Origin: Albidovulum sediminis | Lineage (GTDB): Bacteria > Pseudomonadota > Alphaproteobacteria > Rhodobacterales > Rhodobacteraceae | Length of the DNA stretch: 64,000 bases | Reading direction: 5' to 3' | NCBI RefSeq assembly: GCF_025380365.1 | Contig: NZ_JAOCQF010000003.1 | Location: forward strand, 1 to 64,000 | The notes under the pieces: generated by a model | Told to the model about the DNA's origin: nothing | The model's input: the letters and a program-made list of their open reading frames with translations, nothing else | Database searches by the model: none | Shown: positions 57,358 through 64,000 of the stretch, in pieces | Layout: every line of letters begins with the position of its first letter | How positions within the stretch are numbered: position 1 is the stretch's first letter | Position numbers and translations under genes: made by a program

Positions 57358-57412
57358 GAAGCCTTTCCTTCGCCTGCCTTGCCCCGTGTCTTAGCGCAAC
57401 TGTCGCCCGGCG

Positions 57413-57883
57413 TCACGGGGTCTTGTCCTGCCCGGTGAAGAAGACAAGCCCCAGCGCCCCGGCGAAGATACTGATGTCGGCCACGTTGAAGGAATAGGGA
57501 TTCTCGATGCCGGGCACGGACATGTTCAGGAAATCCGCAACCGCGCCATAGCGCAGCCGGTCGATCACATTGCCGACCGCGCCGCCGATCAGCAGGCCCG
57601 CGCACACGCGCGCGCCCGCACCGTGCCCGGGCTTGCGCACCCAGGTCCAGACCCAGGCGGAAATCGCGGCGGCCAGCGCGATCAGGAACCAGCGCGTCAG
57701 ATCGCTTCCGCTGGCCAGGAGGCCGAAGTTGATCCCCTCGTTCCAGGCCATGCGGAAGGTCAGGAACGGCGGCAGGACGTCGATGCGGCCCAGAGTCCGC
57801 AGATCCATGGTTTCGACCACAAGCCATTTGCTGGCCTGGTCGGCCAGTAGGATCGCGGCGGCGGTGACGATGACGGGGCGCAT
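57413..57883 (-). CDS. lspA: Lipoprotein signal peptidase
   Basis: Inner-membrane aspartic peptidase of 156 aa that cuts prolipoproteins before the lipidated cysteine. Four hydrophobic segments and the two catalytic aspartates are visible in [14 protein letters not shown] and [11 protein letters not shown]. The N-terminal [13 protein letters not shown] is conserved. It starts 3 bp after the purH stop, so the two are coupled. The DUF3035 lipoprotein gene follows 55 bp downstream. Confidence 0.95.
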   Translation of the reverse strand: MRPVIVTAAAILLADQASKWLVVETMDLRTLGRIDVLPPFLTFRMAWNEGINFGLLASGSDLTRWFLIALAAAISAWVWTWVRKPGHGAGARVCAGLLIGGAVGNVIDRLRYGAVADFLNMSVPGIENPYSFNVADISIFAGALGLVFFTGQDKTP

Positions 57884-57886
57884 GGG

Positions 57887-59485
57887 TCAGTGCCGGAAAT
57901 GGCGCTGGCCGGTGAAGACCATGGCAAGCCCGGCCGCGTCCGCGGCAGCGATCACCTCGTCGTCCCGCATCGACCCGCCCGGCTGGATCACCGCCGTCGC
58001 CCCGGCCTCGGCCGCGGTCAGAAGCCCGTCAGGGAAGGGGAAGAAGGCGTCGGAGGCGACGACCGATCCTCTGACGGTGGGCTCGGCCAGGCCCAGCGCA
58101 TCCGCCATGTCGGCGGACTTGCGCGCGGCGATGCGCGTGCTGTCGACCCGGCTCATCTGACCGGCGCCGACGCCCACCGTGGCGCCGCCCTTCACGTAGA
58201 CGATCGCATTCGATTTCACATGCTTGGCGACCTTCCAGGCGAAGAGCAGGTCGGCCAGTTCCGCCTCGGTCGGCGCGCGCCTTGTCACGACCGTCAGGTC
58301 GGCGGCGGTGACCAAGCCGTTGTCGCGGTCCTGCACCAGGAATCCGCCCGCCACCTGGCGGAAGGCCAGGCCCGGCGCCTTCGGGTCGGGCAGCGCACCG
58401 GTGGTCAGCAGGCGCAGGTTCTTCTTCGCGGCAAAGACCGCCTTCGCCGCCTCGTCCGCATCGGGCGCGATGACGACTTCGGTGAAGATCTGGCAAATCT
58501 CCTCGGCCGTCGCCGCGTCGAGCGTGCGGTTCAGCGCGACGATTCCCCCGAAGGCCGATGTGCGGTCGCAGTCGTAGGCGCGCCGGTAGGCATCGAGCAG
58601 CGTGGCGCCGCGGGCCACGCCGCAGGGGTTGGCGTGCTTGATGATCGCGCAGGCGGGCGCCTCGGCCGGATCGAACTCCGCCACAAGCTCGAAGGCGGCG
58701 TCGGTGTCGTTGATGTTGTTGTAGGACAGCTCCTTGCCCTGCCACTGCTTCGCCGTGGCGACGCCGGGACGGTCCGAACCATCCGTGTAGAAGGCCGCCC
58801 GCTGGTGCGGATTCTCGCCATAGCGCAGGGTCTGGGCCAGCGTTCCGGCAAAGGCGCGCCGGCGCGGCGCGGGGTCGCCGATCGCCCCCGCCATCCACGA
58901 GGAAACGGCGGCATCATAGGCGGCGGTGCGGGCAAAGGCGCGCTGGGCCAGCTTGCGGCGGAACTTCGGGCAGGTCTTGCCGCCATGCTGGTCAAGATCG
59001 CCCAGAACCTTCGCATAATCCTCCGGATCGACCACCACGGCGACATGAGCGTGGTTCTTCGCTGCCGCGCGGATCATCGCCGGACCGCCGATGTCGATGT
59101 TCTCGATGCAGGTGTCGTAGTCCGCGCCCTTCGCCACCGTCGCCTCGAACGGGTAGAGGTTGACGACCAGCAGGTCGATCGGCGCGATCCCGTGCGCCTG
59201 CATCGCCGCCAGATGCTCTGCATTGTCGCGCAGCGCCAGAAGCCCGCCATGAACCTTCGGATGCAGCGTCTTGACCCGCCCATCCATCATCTCCGGAAAG
59301 CCGGTCACCTCGGAAACGTCGGTCACGCTTAGCCCCGCCTCGCGCAGAAGCGACGCGGTGCCGCCGGTCGACAGGAGGTCCACCCCGCGTTCGGACAGGC
59401 CCCGGGCAAAGTCGATCACGCCGGTCTTGTCGGAGACGGACAGAAGCGCGCGGCGAACGGGGGAAAGTGCGGCTGGGTCGGACAA
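57887..59485 (-). CDS. purH: Bifunctional AICAR transformylase/IMP cyclohydrolase
   Basis: PurH, 532 aa, catalyses the last two steps of IMP synthesis. The N-terminal IMP cyclohydrolase domain has [18 protein letters not shown] and [15 protein letters not shown]. The C-terminal transformylase has [11 protein letters not shown] and ends with FTGQRHFRH. The best start is TTG at 59485, with AGGAG 7 nt upstream; a TTG at 59500 lies inside the heparinase gene. The RBS overlaps the end of that gene (stop at 59497-59499), so the two are tightly coupled. Confidence 0.96.
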   Translation of the reverse strand: MSDPAALSPVRRALLSVSDKTGVIDFARGLSERGVDLLSTGGTASLLREAGLSVTDVSEVTGFPEMMDGRVKTLHPKVHGGLLALRDNAEHLAAMQAHGIAPIDLLVVNLYPFEATVAKGADYDTCIENIDIGGPAMIRAAAKNHAHVAVVVDPEDYAKVLGDLDQHGGKTCPKFRRKLAQRAFARTAAYDAAVSSWMAGAIGDPAPRRRAFAGTLAQTLRYGENPHQRAAFYTDGSDRPGVATAKQWQGKELSYNNINDTDAAFELVAEFDPAEAPACAIIKHANPCGVARGATLLDAYRRAYDCDRTSAFGGIVALNRTLDAATAEEICQIFTEVVIAPDADEAAKAVFAAKKNLRLLTTGALPDPKAPGLAFRQVAGGFLVQDRDNGLVTAADLTVVTRRAPTEAELADLLFAWKVAKHVKSNAIVYVKGGATVGVGAGQMSRVDSTRIAARKSADMADALGLAEPTVRGSVVASDAFFPFPDGLLTAAEAGATAVIQPGGSMRDDEVIAAADAAGLAMVFTGQRHFRH

Positions 59486-59496
59486 GGTGCGGCTCC

Positions 59497-61248
59497 TCAA
59501 CTGGGTTTGGGACCATCGTCATCGCGAAGGGTGTCGCGGATGGCCGCGGGCGTATCCTGAGCCTTGGCCAAGGTCCAGCCCAACTGGCACGCCTGATCGA
59601 GAACCGTGGCCGATAGGACGATCTGCCGCGCCGGCCGCGGCTTCAGCCTGCCCTGTTCGAGGTAGACCGAGGGTTCGAGCGACAGATCGCCGACACCGTC
59701 ATGGCGGAAGATCCAGATCTCCCCCGACTTGAGCGCCATGGAGACCGCGGTGCCGCCGAGGTCGAGCGCAGCGTCGACATCGGGGTGAAGGTGAAACCGG
59801 ACCTCGAACCGGATGCCCTCGTCCCCCAGCCGCGCGATCACCTGGTCGTAGCGCTTGCGATCGGGCCCGGTCATCGCGCCCAGCGTATCCTCCCCCTTCA
59901 GGTGACGCCCGTCGAGAGACAGGTGCAGTTCGCGCACATGGGTCATGCCGTGGGATGGGGCAAAACCGTTGTGGCCGGCCAGAAGCCGCACCCCGTCCAG
60001 ATCGCTGTCGACCTGCGCCCAGACCTGTGTGGGCACCTCGGCCAGAAGACCGCGCCCCGCCCCCGACTGTCCGGTCTCGGCATCGAGGCGGGATGAGGAA
60101 TGGCCGTGGATGCACAGCGTCGAATGCAGCGGCGTGGCCCGCCCTGCCCGGCGCCAGTCCGGCCCGAACGAGGCGCCGGAGCCGCAGTTGACGACAAGCG
60201 GGCGGCGCGCCGAAGTCACTTCCATGGCCAGCGTCGAGGCATGGGCATTGGCCGACGCCGCGCCCACTGGCGGGGCCGAAGCATCGACGATGACGCTGGT
60301 CCGCCCCGCCGCCAGCCGTGCATAGCCCATCGCCAGCCCGTGCACCGTGATCGCGGGGCCACCGGCCGCCGCCAGTGCCTGATCGAGCCGCCCCTCGGCC
60401 CCGCGTCCGCCACCGTGAAACCGCGCAAGCCCGCCGTCGGCATGGCGCAGTGCGCGCAGGGTCGGGGCGATTCTCTCGATCGCCTTGCTGATTGCGGGGG
60501 AAACGACGCGGCCCGATGCCGTGACCGCAGCGGCAGCCCAGGTCAGCAGCGTCAGCACCTCCATCAGGTCCTGCGGATTGCGCGTCGCGATCACGCCGTC
60601 CGAATCGATCTGGCGGTCGCACTCCCGCGCAAGCGCGACCGAGGCGCGCGACATGTAGCCTTGCGCCCCCGACAGCGCGTGACTCGCATGGATCAGGCCG
60701 GTCAGCACCTCGATGCGGGGGAGCCCTTCTGCCGCGGCACGCCAGCGGCGCGACAGGAACACGGTCTGCCGCCCCAGGCAGCGAAAGAATCCGGCCGCCT
60801 GCGCCGCGTCCCGACCGGCAACCAGCAGGGGGCCGTGGTTGACCAGGCGGATCAGGCGCCGGGCCGTCAGGTTCGGCGTCCAGCCCGGCCCCTTGCCCGC
60901 GCCGAATCGTGCAATCCAGTCGAAGACCCAGGCTTGGGCACGTTCCCGCGCAGGGCCGTCCCCGACCGCCGCGAGATCGTCGAGCCAGGTGAACCCGTGC
61001 AGGTCCGCCTCGAAACGCTCGTCCGGCGGCTCGATGTCCCAAAGCGGCCGGTCGAGGTCCTCGACCAGGAACCCGGCAAGCTGGAAGGTGCCCGCGACAA
61101 GCTGCCGGCCGCGGGCGAAACTGCCGATCGTCCGCGGCTCGGGGCGCCCGCTGAACCCCCTGACCGGACGCGAGAGCCCGGCCAGCCGTGCGTGCAGCCG
61201 GTCGGCCCAGCCGGTGCGCGCCACCTGCCCGATTTCGCCCTGCCTCAC
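59497..61248 (-). CDS. Heparinase II/III-like family protein
   Basis: A 583-aa protein of the heparinase II/III-like family found next to purH and rsmB in many Rhodobacterales. The N-terminal alpha/alpha-toroid half contains [33 protein letters not shown] and [20 protein letters not shown]. The C-terminal beta-sandwich half contains [20 protein letters not shown] and [18 protein letters not shown] polysaccharide lyase role is possible but unproven. No signal peptide is visible. The start is GTG at 61248 with GGAG upstream. It follows rsmB by 87 bp. Confidence 0.85.
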   Translation of the reverse strand: MRQGEIGQVARTGWADRLHARLAGLSRPVRGFSGRPEPRTIGSFARGRQLVAGTFQLAGFLVEDLDRPLWDIEPPDERFEADLHGFTWLDDLAAVGDGPARERAQAWVFDWIARFGAGKGPGWTPNLTARRLIRLVNHGPLLVAGRDAAQAAGFFRCLGRQTVFLSRRWRAAAEGLPRIEVLTGLIHASHALSGAQGYMSRASVALARECDRQIDSDGVIATRNPQDLMEVLTLLTWAAAAVTASGRVVSPAISKAIERIAPTLRALRHADGGLARFHGGGRGAEGRLDQALAAAGGPAITVHGLAMGYARLAAGRTSVIVDASAPPVGAASANAHASTLAMEVTSARRPLVVNCGSGASFGPDWRRAGRATPLHSTLCIHGHSSSRLDAETGQSGAGRGLLAEVPTQVWAQVDSDLDGVRLLAGHNGFAPSHGMTHVRELHLSLDGRHLKGEDTLGAMTGPDRKRYDQVIARLGDEGIRFEVRFHLHPDVDAALDLGGTAVSMALKSGEIWIFRHDGVGDLSLEPSVYLEQGRLKPRPARQIVLSATVLDQACQLGWTLAKAQDTPAAIRDTLRDDDGPKPS

Positions 61249-61335
61249 GACGGTTGTCTCCGTTCTTGCCTGTCGGCCGTGTCCCGGCTGACCTTACCGG
61301 CGCACGCGCCCGCCTGTCACGGGGGAAAGGCCGGA

Positions 61336-62613
61336 TCAGGCGGGAAGGCGCACGCGGGCGAGGTAGAAGCCATCCATCCCGCCAAGGTCCGGCCAGTAGT
61401 CCGGGCGAAGCCTCAGCCCGCCCTCGCGGCTGGACCAGCCCGGGTCGGTGCCTGTGATCATGGGCGTCTCGATCTCGAGGCCGGGGTGGCGGGCAAGCGC
61501 GGCCGTCACCTGCCCCTCGCCCTCGTCCGGCAGGAGCGAGCAGGTGGAAAAGACCAGCCGCCCGCCTGGCCTGAGAAATCCAATCGCGCGGTCGATCAGG
61601 GCGGCCTGCAAGGCAAAAAGCGCCTTCAGGCCGTCGGAACTGCGGACGAAGGGCAGGTCGGGGTGGCGGCGGATGGTGCCCGTCGCCGAGCAGGGCGCGT
61701 CCAGCAGCACCGCGTCGAACGGCGCGGGCGCCGACCAATCCAGCGCATCGGCGACGACGGTTTGCGCCGAAAGGCCGCAGCGGGCCAGGTTCTGGCGCAC
61801 CCTCTCCATCCGCGGCGCGGACAGGTCGAGCGCGGTCACATCGGCGCCGGCCGCCGCCAGTTGCAGCGTCTTGCCGCCCGGCGCGGCACAGAGGTCAAGC
61901 ACCCGCTCCCCAGGCCGCACCTCAAGCGCGCGCGCCGGCAGCGCGGCCGCCGCGTCCTGCACCCACCAGTCGCCGGCGGCATAGCCGGGAAGGTCGCTGA
62001 CCTGGGCACGGGCGGTCAGCCGGACCGAGCCGGTGGGCAACGCGAGGCCCCCCAGACGGGCGGCGAGCGCGCCGGCGTCGCCATCGCGCGGGGTCAGGTC
62101 AAGTGACGCGCCAGCGGCATGCGCGACCTCCATCGCCCGCGTCGCGGCCTTGCCCCAGGCCGACATCAGCCGGCCGCGCAGCCAGCCCGGAAGCTCCTGC
62201 GGCGGCAGCGCGGCGAAGTCGTCCACCGGGTAGTCCGCCACGCGGCGCAGGACGGCATTCGCAAGACCGGCATACCCCTCCAGCGCGCGCCCGCCCTTCC
62301 GGATCGCGTCCACCGCAGAGCTGACGACACCATGCGCCTGCGCGCCCTCGCCCAGGATCTCGGCCGTTGCCACGCGCAGAACGGCATGGACCATGGGCGG
62401 CGGCGCCTTGCGCAGAAGTGGCTTGAGCACGCGGTCCACCGGACCCAGCCGCCGAAGGGTCACAAGCGCGAGACGCTGGGCGCGCGCACGCTCCCCCGCC
62501 GGAAGCGGGTCGAGCGCGCCGCGGGCGATCTGGTCGGCCAGAGTGCAGCGGTCATTCAGAACCCCGGCCACCAGCCCCGCTGCAACCGTCCGTGCCGTCA
62601 TGCCGTGCTGCAT
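61336..62613 (-). CDS. rsmB: 16S rRNA (cytosine-C5) methyltransferase RsmB family
   Basis: A 425-aa RNA m5C methyltransferase. The N-terminal NusB-like domain (AAGLVAGVLNDRCTLADQIA) precedes the SAM-dependent domain. SAM motif I is VLDLCAAPGGKTLQLAA. The two catalytic cysteines are in LLDAPCSATGTIRRHPD and VFSTCSLLPDEGE. E. coli RsmB makes m5C967. The ATG at 62613 gives MQHGMTARTVAAG with GGGGGG upstream; an in-frame extension to 62730 overlaps the divergent gene and was rejected. Confidence 0.94.
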   Translation of the reverse strand: MQHGMTARTVAAGLVAGVLNDRCTLADQIARGALDPLPAGERARAQRLALVTLRRLGPVDRVLKPLLRKAPPPMVHAVLRVATAEILGEGAQAHGVVSSAVDAIRKGGRALEGYAGLANAVLRRVADYPVDDFAALPPQELPGWLRGRLMSAWGKAATRAMEVAHAAGASLDLTPRDGDAGALAARLGGLALPTGSVRLTARAQVSDLPGYAAGDWWVQDAAAALPARALEVRPGERVLDLCAAPGGKTLQLAAAGADVTALDLSAPRMERVRQNLARCGLSAQTVVADALDWSAPAPFDAVLLDAPCSATGTIRRHPDLPFVRSSDGLKALFALQAALIDRAIGFLRPGGRLVFSTCSLLPDEGEGQVTAALARHPGLEIETPMITGTDPGWSSREGGLRLRPDYWPDLGGMDGFYLARVRLPA

Positions 62614-62699
62614 CGATATGCCCCCCGGGCCTTGCCCCGTCCGGGTCAGGGCGTATAACAGGCGCAGGCACCAGACAAGGAACGAGAAGGGAAGGTCAT

Positions 62700-62879
62700 A
62701 TGTCCGCGCCCGAAAAGCCCGCGCTTCCACCTGCCGCCATCCGCGCGCTGACCGAGGCAGAGCAAAGGCGCAAGGCCGCTGCCGGGCTTGACCTTCCGTC
62801 GGAACTGGGCGGGCGCGACGGCCCGGAACCGGTGCGCTACGGTGACTGGGAGAAGAAGGGAATCGCCATCGATTTCTGA
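62700..62879 (+). CDS. Succinate dehydrogenase assembly factor 4-like (DUF1674)
   Basis: A 59-aa protein of the DUF1674/SDHAF4 family. The conserved C-terminus is PVRYGDWEKKGIAIDF. Mitochondrial SDHAF4 binds flavinated SdhA and helps assemble it into complex II; the bacterial relatives are presumed to act the same way. It diverges from rsmB and converges on dapB. No sdh genes are in the window. The start ATG 62700 has AAGGGAAGG upstream. Confidence 0.88.
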   Translation: MSAPEKPALPPAAIRALTEAEQRRKAAAGLDLPSELGGRDGPEPVRYGDWEKKGIAIDF

Positions 62880-62920
62880 GCCCCGCTCGGCGCCGGACGG
62901 GGCGCCCGAGGGGTCAGGTG

Positions 62921-63739
62921 TCAAAGCCCCAGCACGTCGATCATGTCGTATTCGCCCGGCTTCCTGTCCTGACCCCACAAAGCGGCCCGCAAGGCTCCGC
63001 GCGCAAAGATCGCCCGGTCGGTCGCCAGATGGCGCAGGACGATACGCTCACCATCGGCGGCGAAGATGACGTCGTGTTCGCCGACCACATCGCCGCCGCG
63101 CACCACCGCAAAACCGATGTCGCCACGGCGGCGCGGGCCGGTGACCCCCTCGCGGCCACGCGCGCGATGCGCCTCAAGCTCGACGCCGCGCCCCGCGGCC
63201 GCAGCCGTTCCCAGCATCAGGGCCGTGCCGGACGGGGCGTCCACCTTCATCCGGTGATGCGCCTCGACGATCTCGATGTCCCAGTCGTCGTCCAATGCGG
63301 CGGCGACCTTCCGCGCAAGCTGCGCCAGAAGGTTCACGCCAAGGCTCATGTTGCCGGCGCGGACGATGACGGCATGGCGCGCTGCGGCCCGGATCCGTTC
63401 CAGATCCACAGGCGCGAACCCGGTGGTGCCGATGACGTGCACCGCACGCGCCTGCGCGGCGAGCGCGGCAAACTCCACGCTGGCGGCGGGAGAGGTGAAG
63501 TCGATCACCGCCTGCGCCTTCGCAAAGGCTTCGAGCGGGTCATCGGTGACGGCGATGCCCAGGGCTGCGCCGCCGGTGACGGTTCCGGCATCCTGTCCGA
63601 TCCAGGGATGGCCCTCGCGGACCAGCGCGCCGACCAGGCGCGCCTTGGGGGATGCGGCGACGTGTTTCACCAGCATCTGGCCCATCCGGCCGGATGCGCC
63701 GGTGATGACGATGCCGGGAATGGGGGCGCCTTCGCTCAT
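62921..63739 (-). CDS. dapB: 4-hydroxy-tetrahydrodipicolinate reductase
   Basis: DapB, 272 aa, reduces the dipicolinate precursor with NAD(P)H in the lysine/diaminopimelate pathway. The nucleotide-binding [14 protein letters not shown]-type sequence is at the N-terminus. The signature [18 protein letters not shown] carries the catalytic histidine and lysine. [10 protein letters not shown] is also conserved. The ATG at 63739 has AAAGG 7 nt upstream; an in-frame ORF to 63949 overlaps rbfA and was rejected. The gene diverges from rbfA. Confidence 0.96.
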   Translation of the reverse strand: MSEGAPIPGIVITGASGRMGQMLVKHVAASPKARLVGALVREGHPWIGQDAGTVTGGAALGIAVTDDPLEAFAKAQAVIDFTSPAASVEFAALAAQARAVHVIGTTGFAPVDLERIRAAARHAVIVRAGNMSLGVNLLAQLARKVAAALDDDWDIEIVEAHHRMKVDAPSGTALMLGTAAAAGRGVELEAHRARGREGVTGPRRRGDIGFAVVRGGDVVGEHDVIFAADGERIVLRHLATDRAIFARGALRAALWGQDRKPGEYDMIDVLGL

Positions 63740-63803
63740 GGGGGGACCTTTCGCCTGTCGCGGGCCAGCTTTAGCCGGTGGAACGCCGGTTGGCAAAGGG
63801 CCG

Positions 63804-63832
63804 TTGCACCCCCGGGGCCATTGGACTAAATC
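63804..63832 (+). promoter_or_regulatory. Candidate leaderless promoter of rbfA
   Basis: TTGCAC (63804-63809) and TAAATC (63827-63832) are separated by 17 bp. The ATG at 63839 lies where transcription would start and has no Shine-Dalgarno (upstream is CACGCGC). A leaderless transcript fits this geometry, though the -10 match is modest. Confidence 0.35.
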
Positions 63833-63838
63833 ACGCGC

Positions 63839-64000
63839 ATGGCGCAGAACCGCTTCCCCCCCACGTCCGGCCCGTCGCAGCGGCAGTTGCGCGTTGGCGA
63901 GTTGATCCGCCGGACCCTGGCCGATGTACTGGCGCGCGGGGATGTCCACGACCCGGAACTCACCCGCTTTTCCATCACCGTGGGGGAGGTGCGCTGTTCG
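63839..64000 (+). CDS. rbfA: Ribosome-binding factor A (3' part beyond window)
   Basis: The first 54 codons of RbfA, a 30S maturation factor needed for 16S rRNA processing and cold adaptation. The sequence [20 protein letters not shown], then [20 protein letters not shown] and ITVGEVRCS, matches the alphaproteobacterial N-terminus with its short extension. It runs off the window end. It is divergent from dapB across a 99-bp spacer. Confidence 0.93.
   Translation, partial: MAQNRFPPTSGPSQRQLRVGELIRRTLADVLARGDVHDPELTRFSITVGEVRCS

Overview
This 64 kb window comes from a GC-rich alphaproteobacterial chromosome, almost certainly order Rhodobacterales (family Rhodobacteraceae or a close relative). 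The evidence is the gene order (dnaX-ybaB-recR; trcR/DUF1013; DUF2794; the M16 pair-DUF3035-lspA-purH-heparinase-rsmB run; rbfA divergent from dapB), the alphaproteobacterial character of the RNA polymerase and ribosomal proteins, and sigma70-type promoters with TTGAnn/TATAnn boxes. No rRNA operon, prophage, IS transposase or CRISPR array was seen. Gene identities come from reading the translated sequence; no database search was run.

Layout. 1-18.6 kb is the transcription/translation supercluster, all on the minus strand: secE, nusG, rplK, rplA, rplJ, rplL, rpoB, rpoC, then rpsL, rpsG, fusA and a truncated tuf. Two non-ribosomal genes interrupt it. A low-GC family-61-like glycosyltransferase lies between the rplKA terminator and the L10 leader. 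A DMT-family transporter lies between rpoC and rpsL. The intergenic RNA here is rich in structure: a hairpin in the rplK leader, a GC-rich rplJ leader, paired hairpins between rplL and rpoB, one between rpoB and rpoC, and two between fusA and tuf.

18.7-30.4 kb holds dnaX-ybaB-recR, an unknown exported protein, the cell-cycle regulator trcR, a secreted RNase T2, DUF2794, an NlpC/P60 hydrolase overlapping an M17 aminopeptidase, a small helical unknown, then a compact inorganic-carbon cluster (beta carbonic anhydrase, SbtA-type bicarbonate permease, PII-like SbtB), followed by a zinc-motif DinB polymerase. 30.4-34.8 kb holds an exported alpha/beta hydrolase, an N-formylglutamate amidohydrolase, tRNA-Val(GAC), rpmJ, an SMR pump and an exported caspase-fold protein that has lost its catalytic cysteine.

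34.8-43.5 kb is a seven-gene minus-strand cluster. It encodes a complete branched-chain-amino-acid-type (HAAT) ABC importer bracketed by two different CoA ligases (PaaK-like and FadD/long-chain-like), with palindromic intergenic repeats inside it. The natural reading is uptake of a carboxylic acid coupled to CoA activation. 43.7-51 kb carries an MFS transporter, oxyR divergent from katG, and a hybrid histidine kinase with its OmpR-type response regulator. 51-64 kb is housekeeping: rmuC-mutL, an M16 peptidase pair, a DUF3035 lipoprotein, lspA, purH, a heparinase-like protein, rsmB, an SDHAF4-like assembly factor, dapB and the start of rbfA.

The most interesting items are the SbtA/SbtB/carbonic anhydrase cluster in a non-cyanobacterium, the ligase-flanked importer, the pseudo-caspase, the glycosyltransferase inserted in the ribosomal operon, an 11-residue tandem duplication in the L12-binding tail of L10, and the structured rplL-rpoB spacer.
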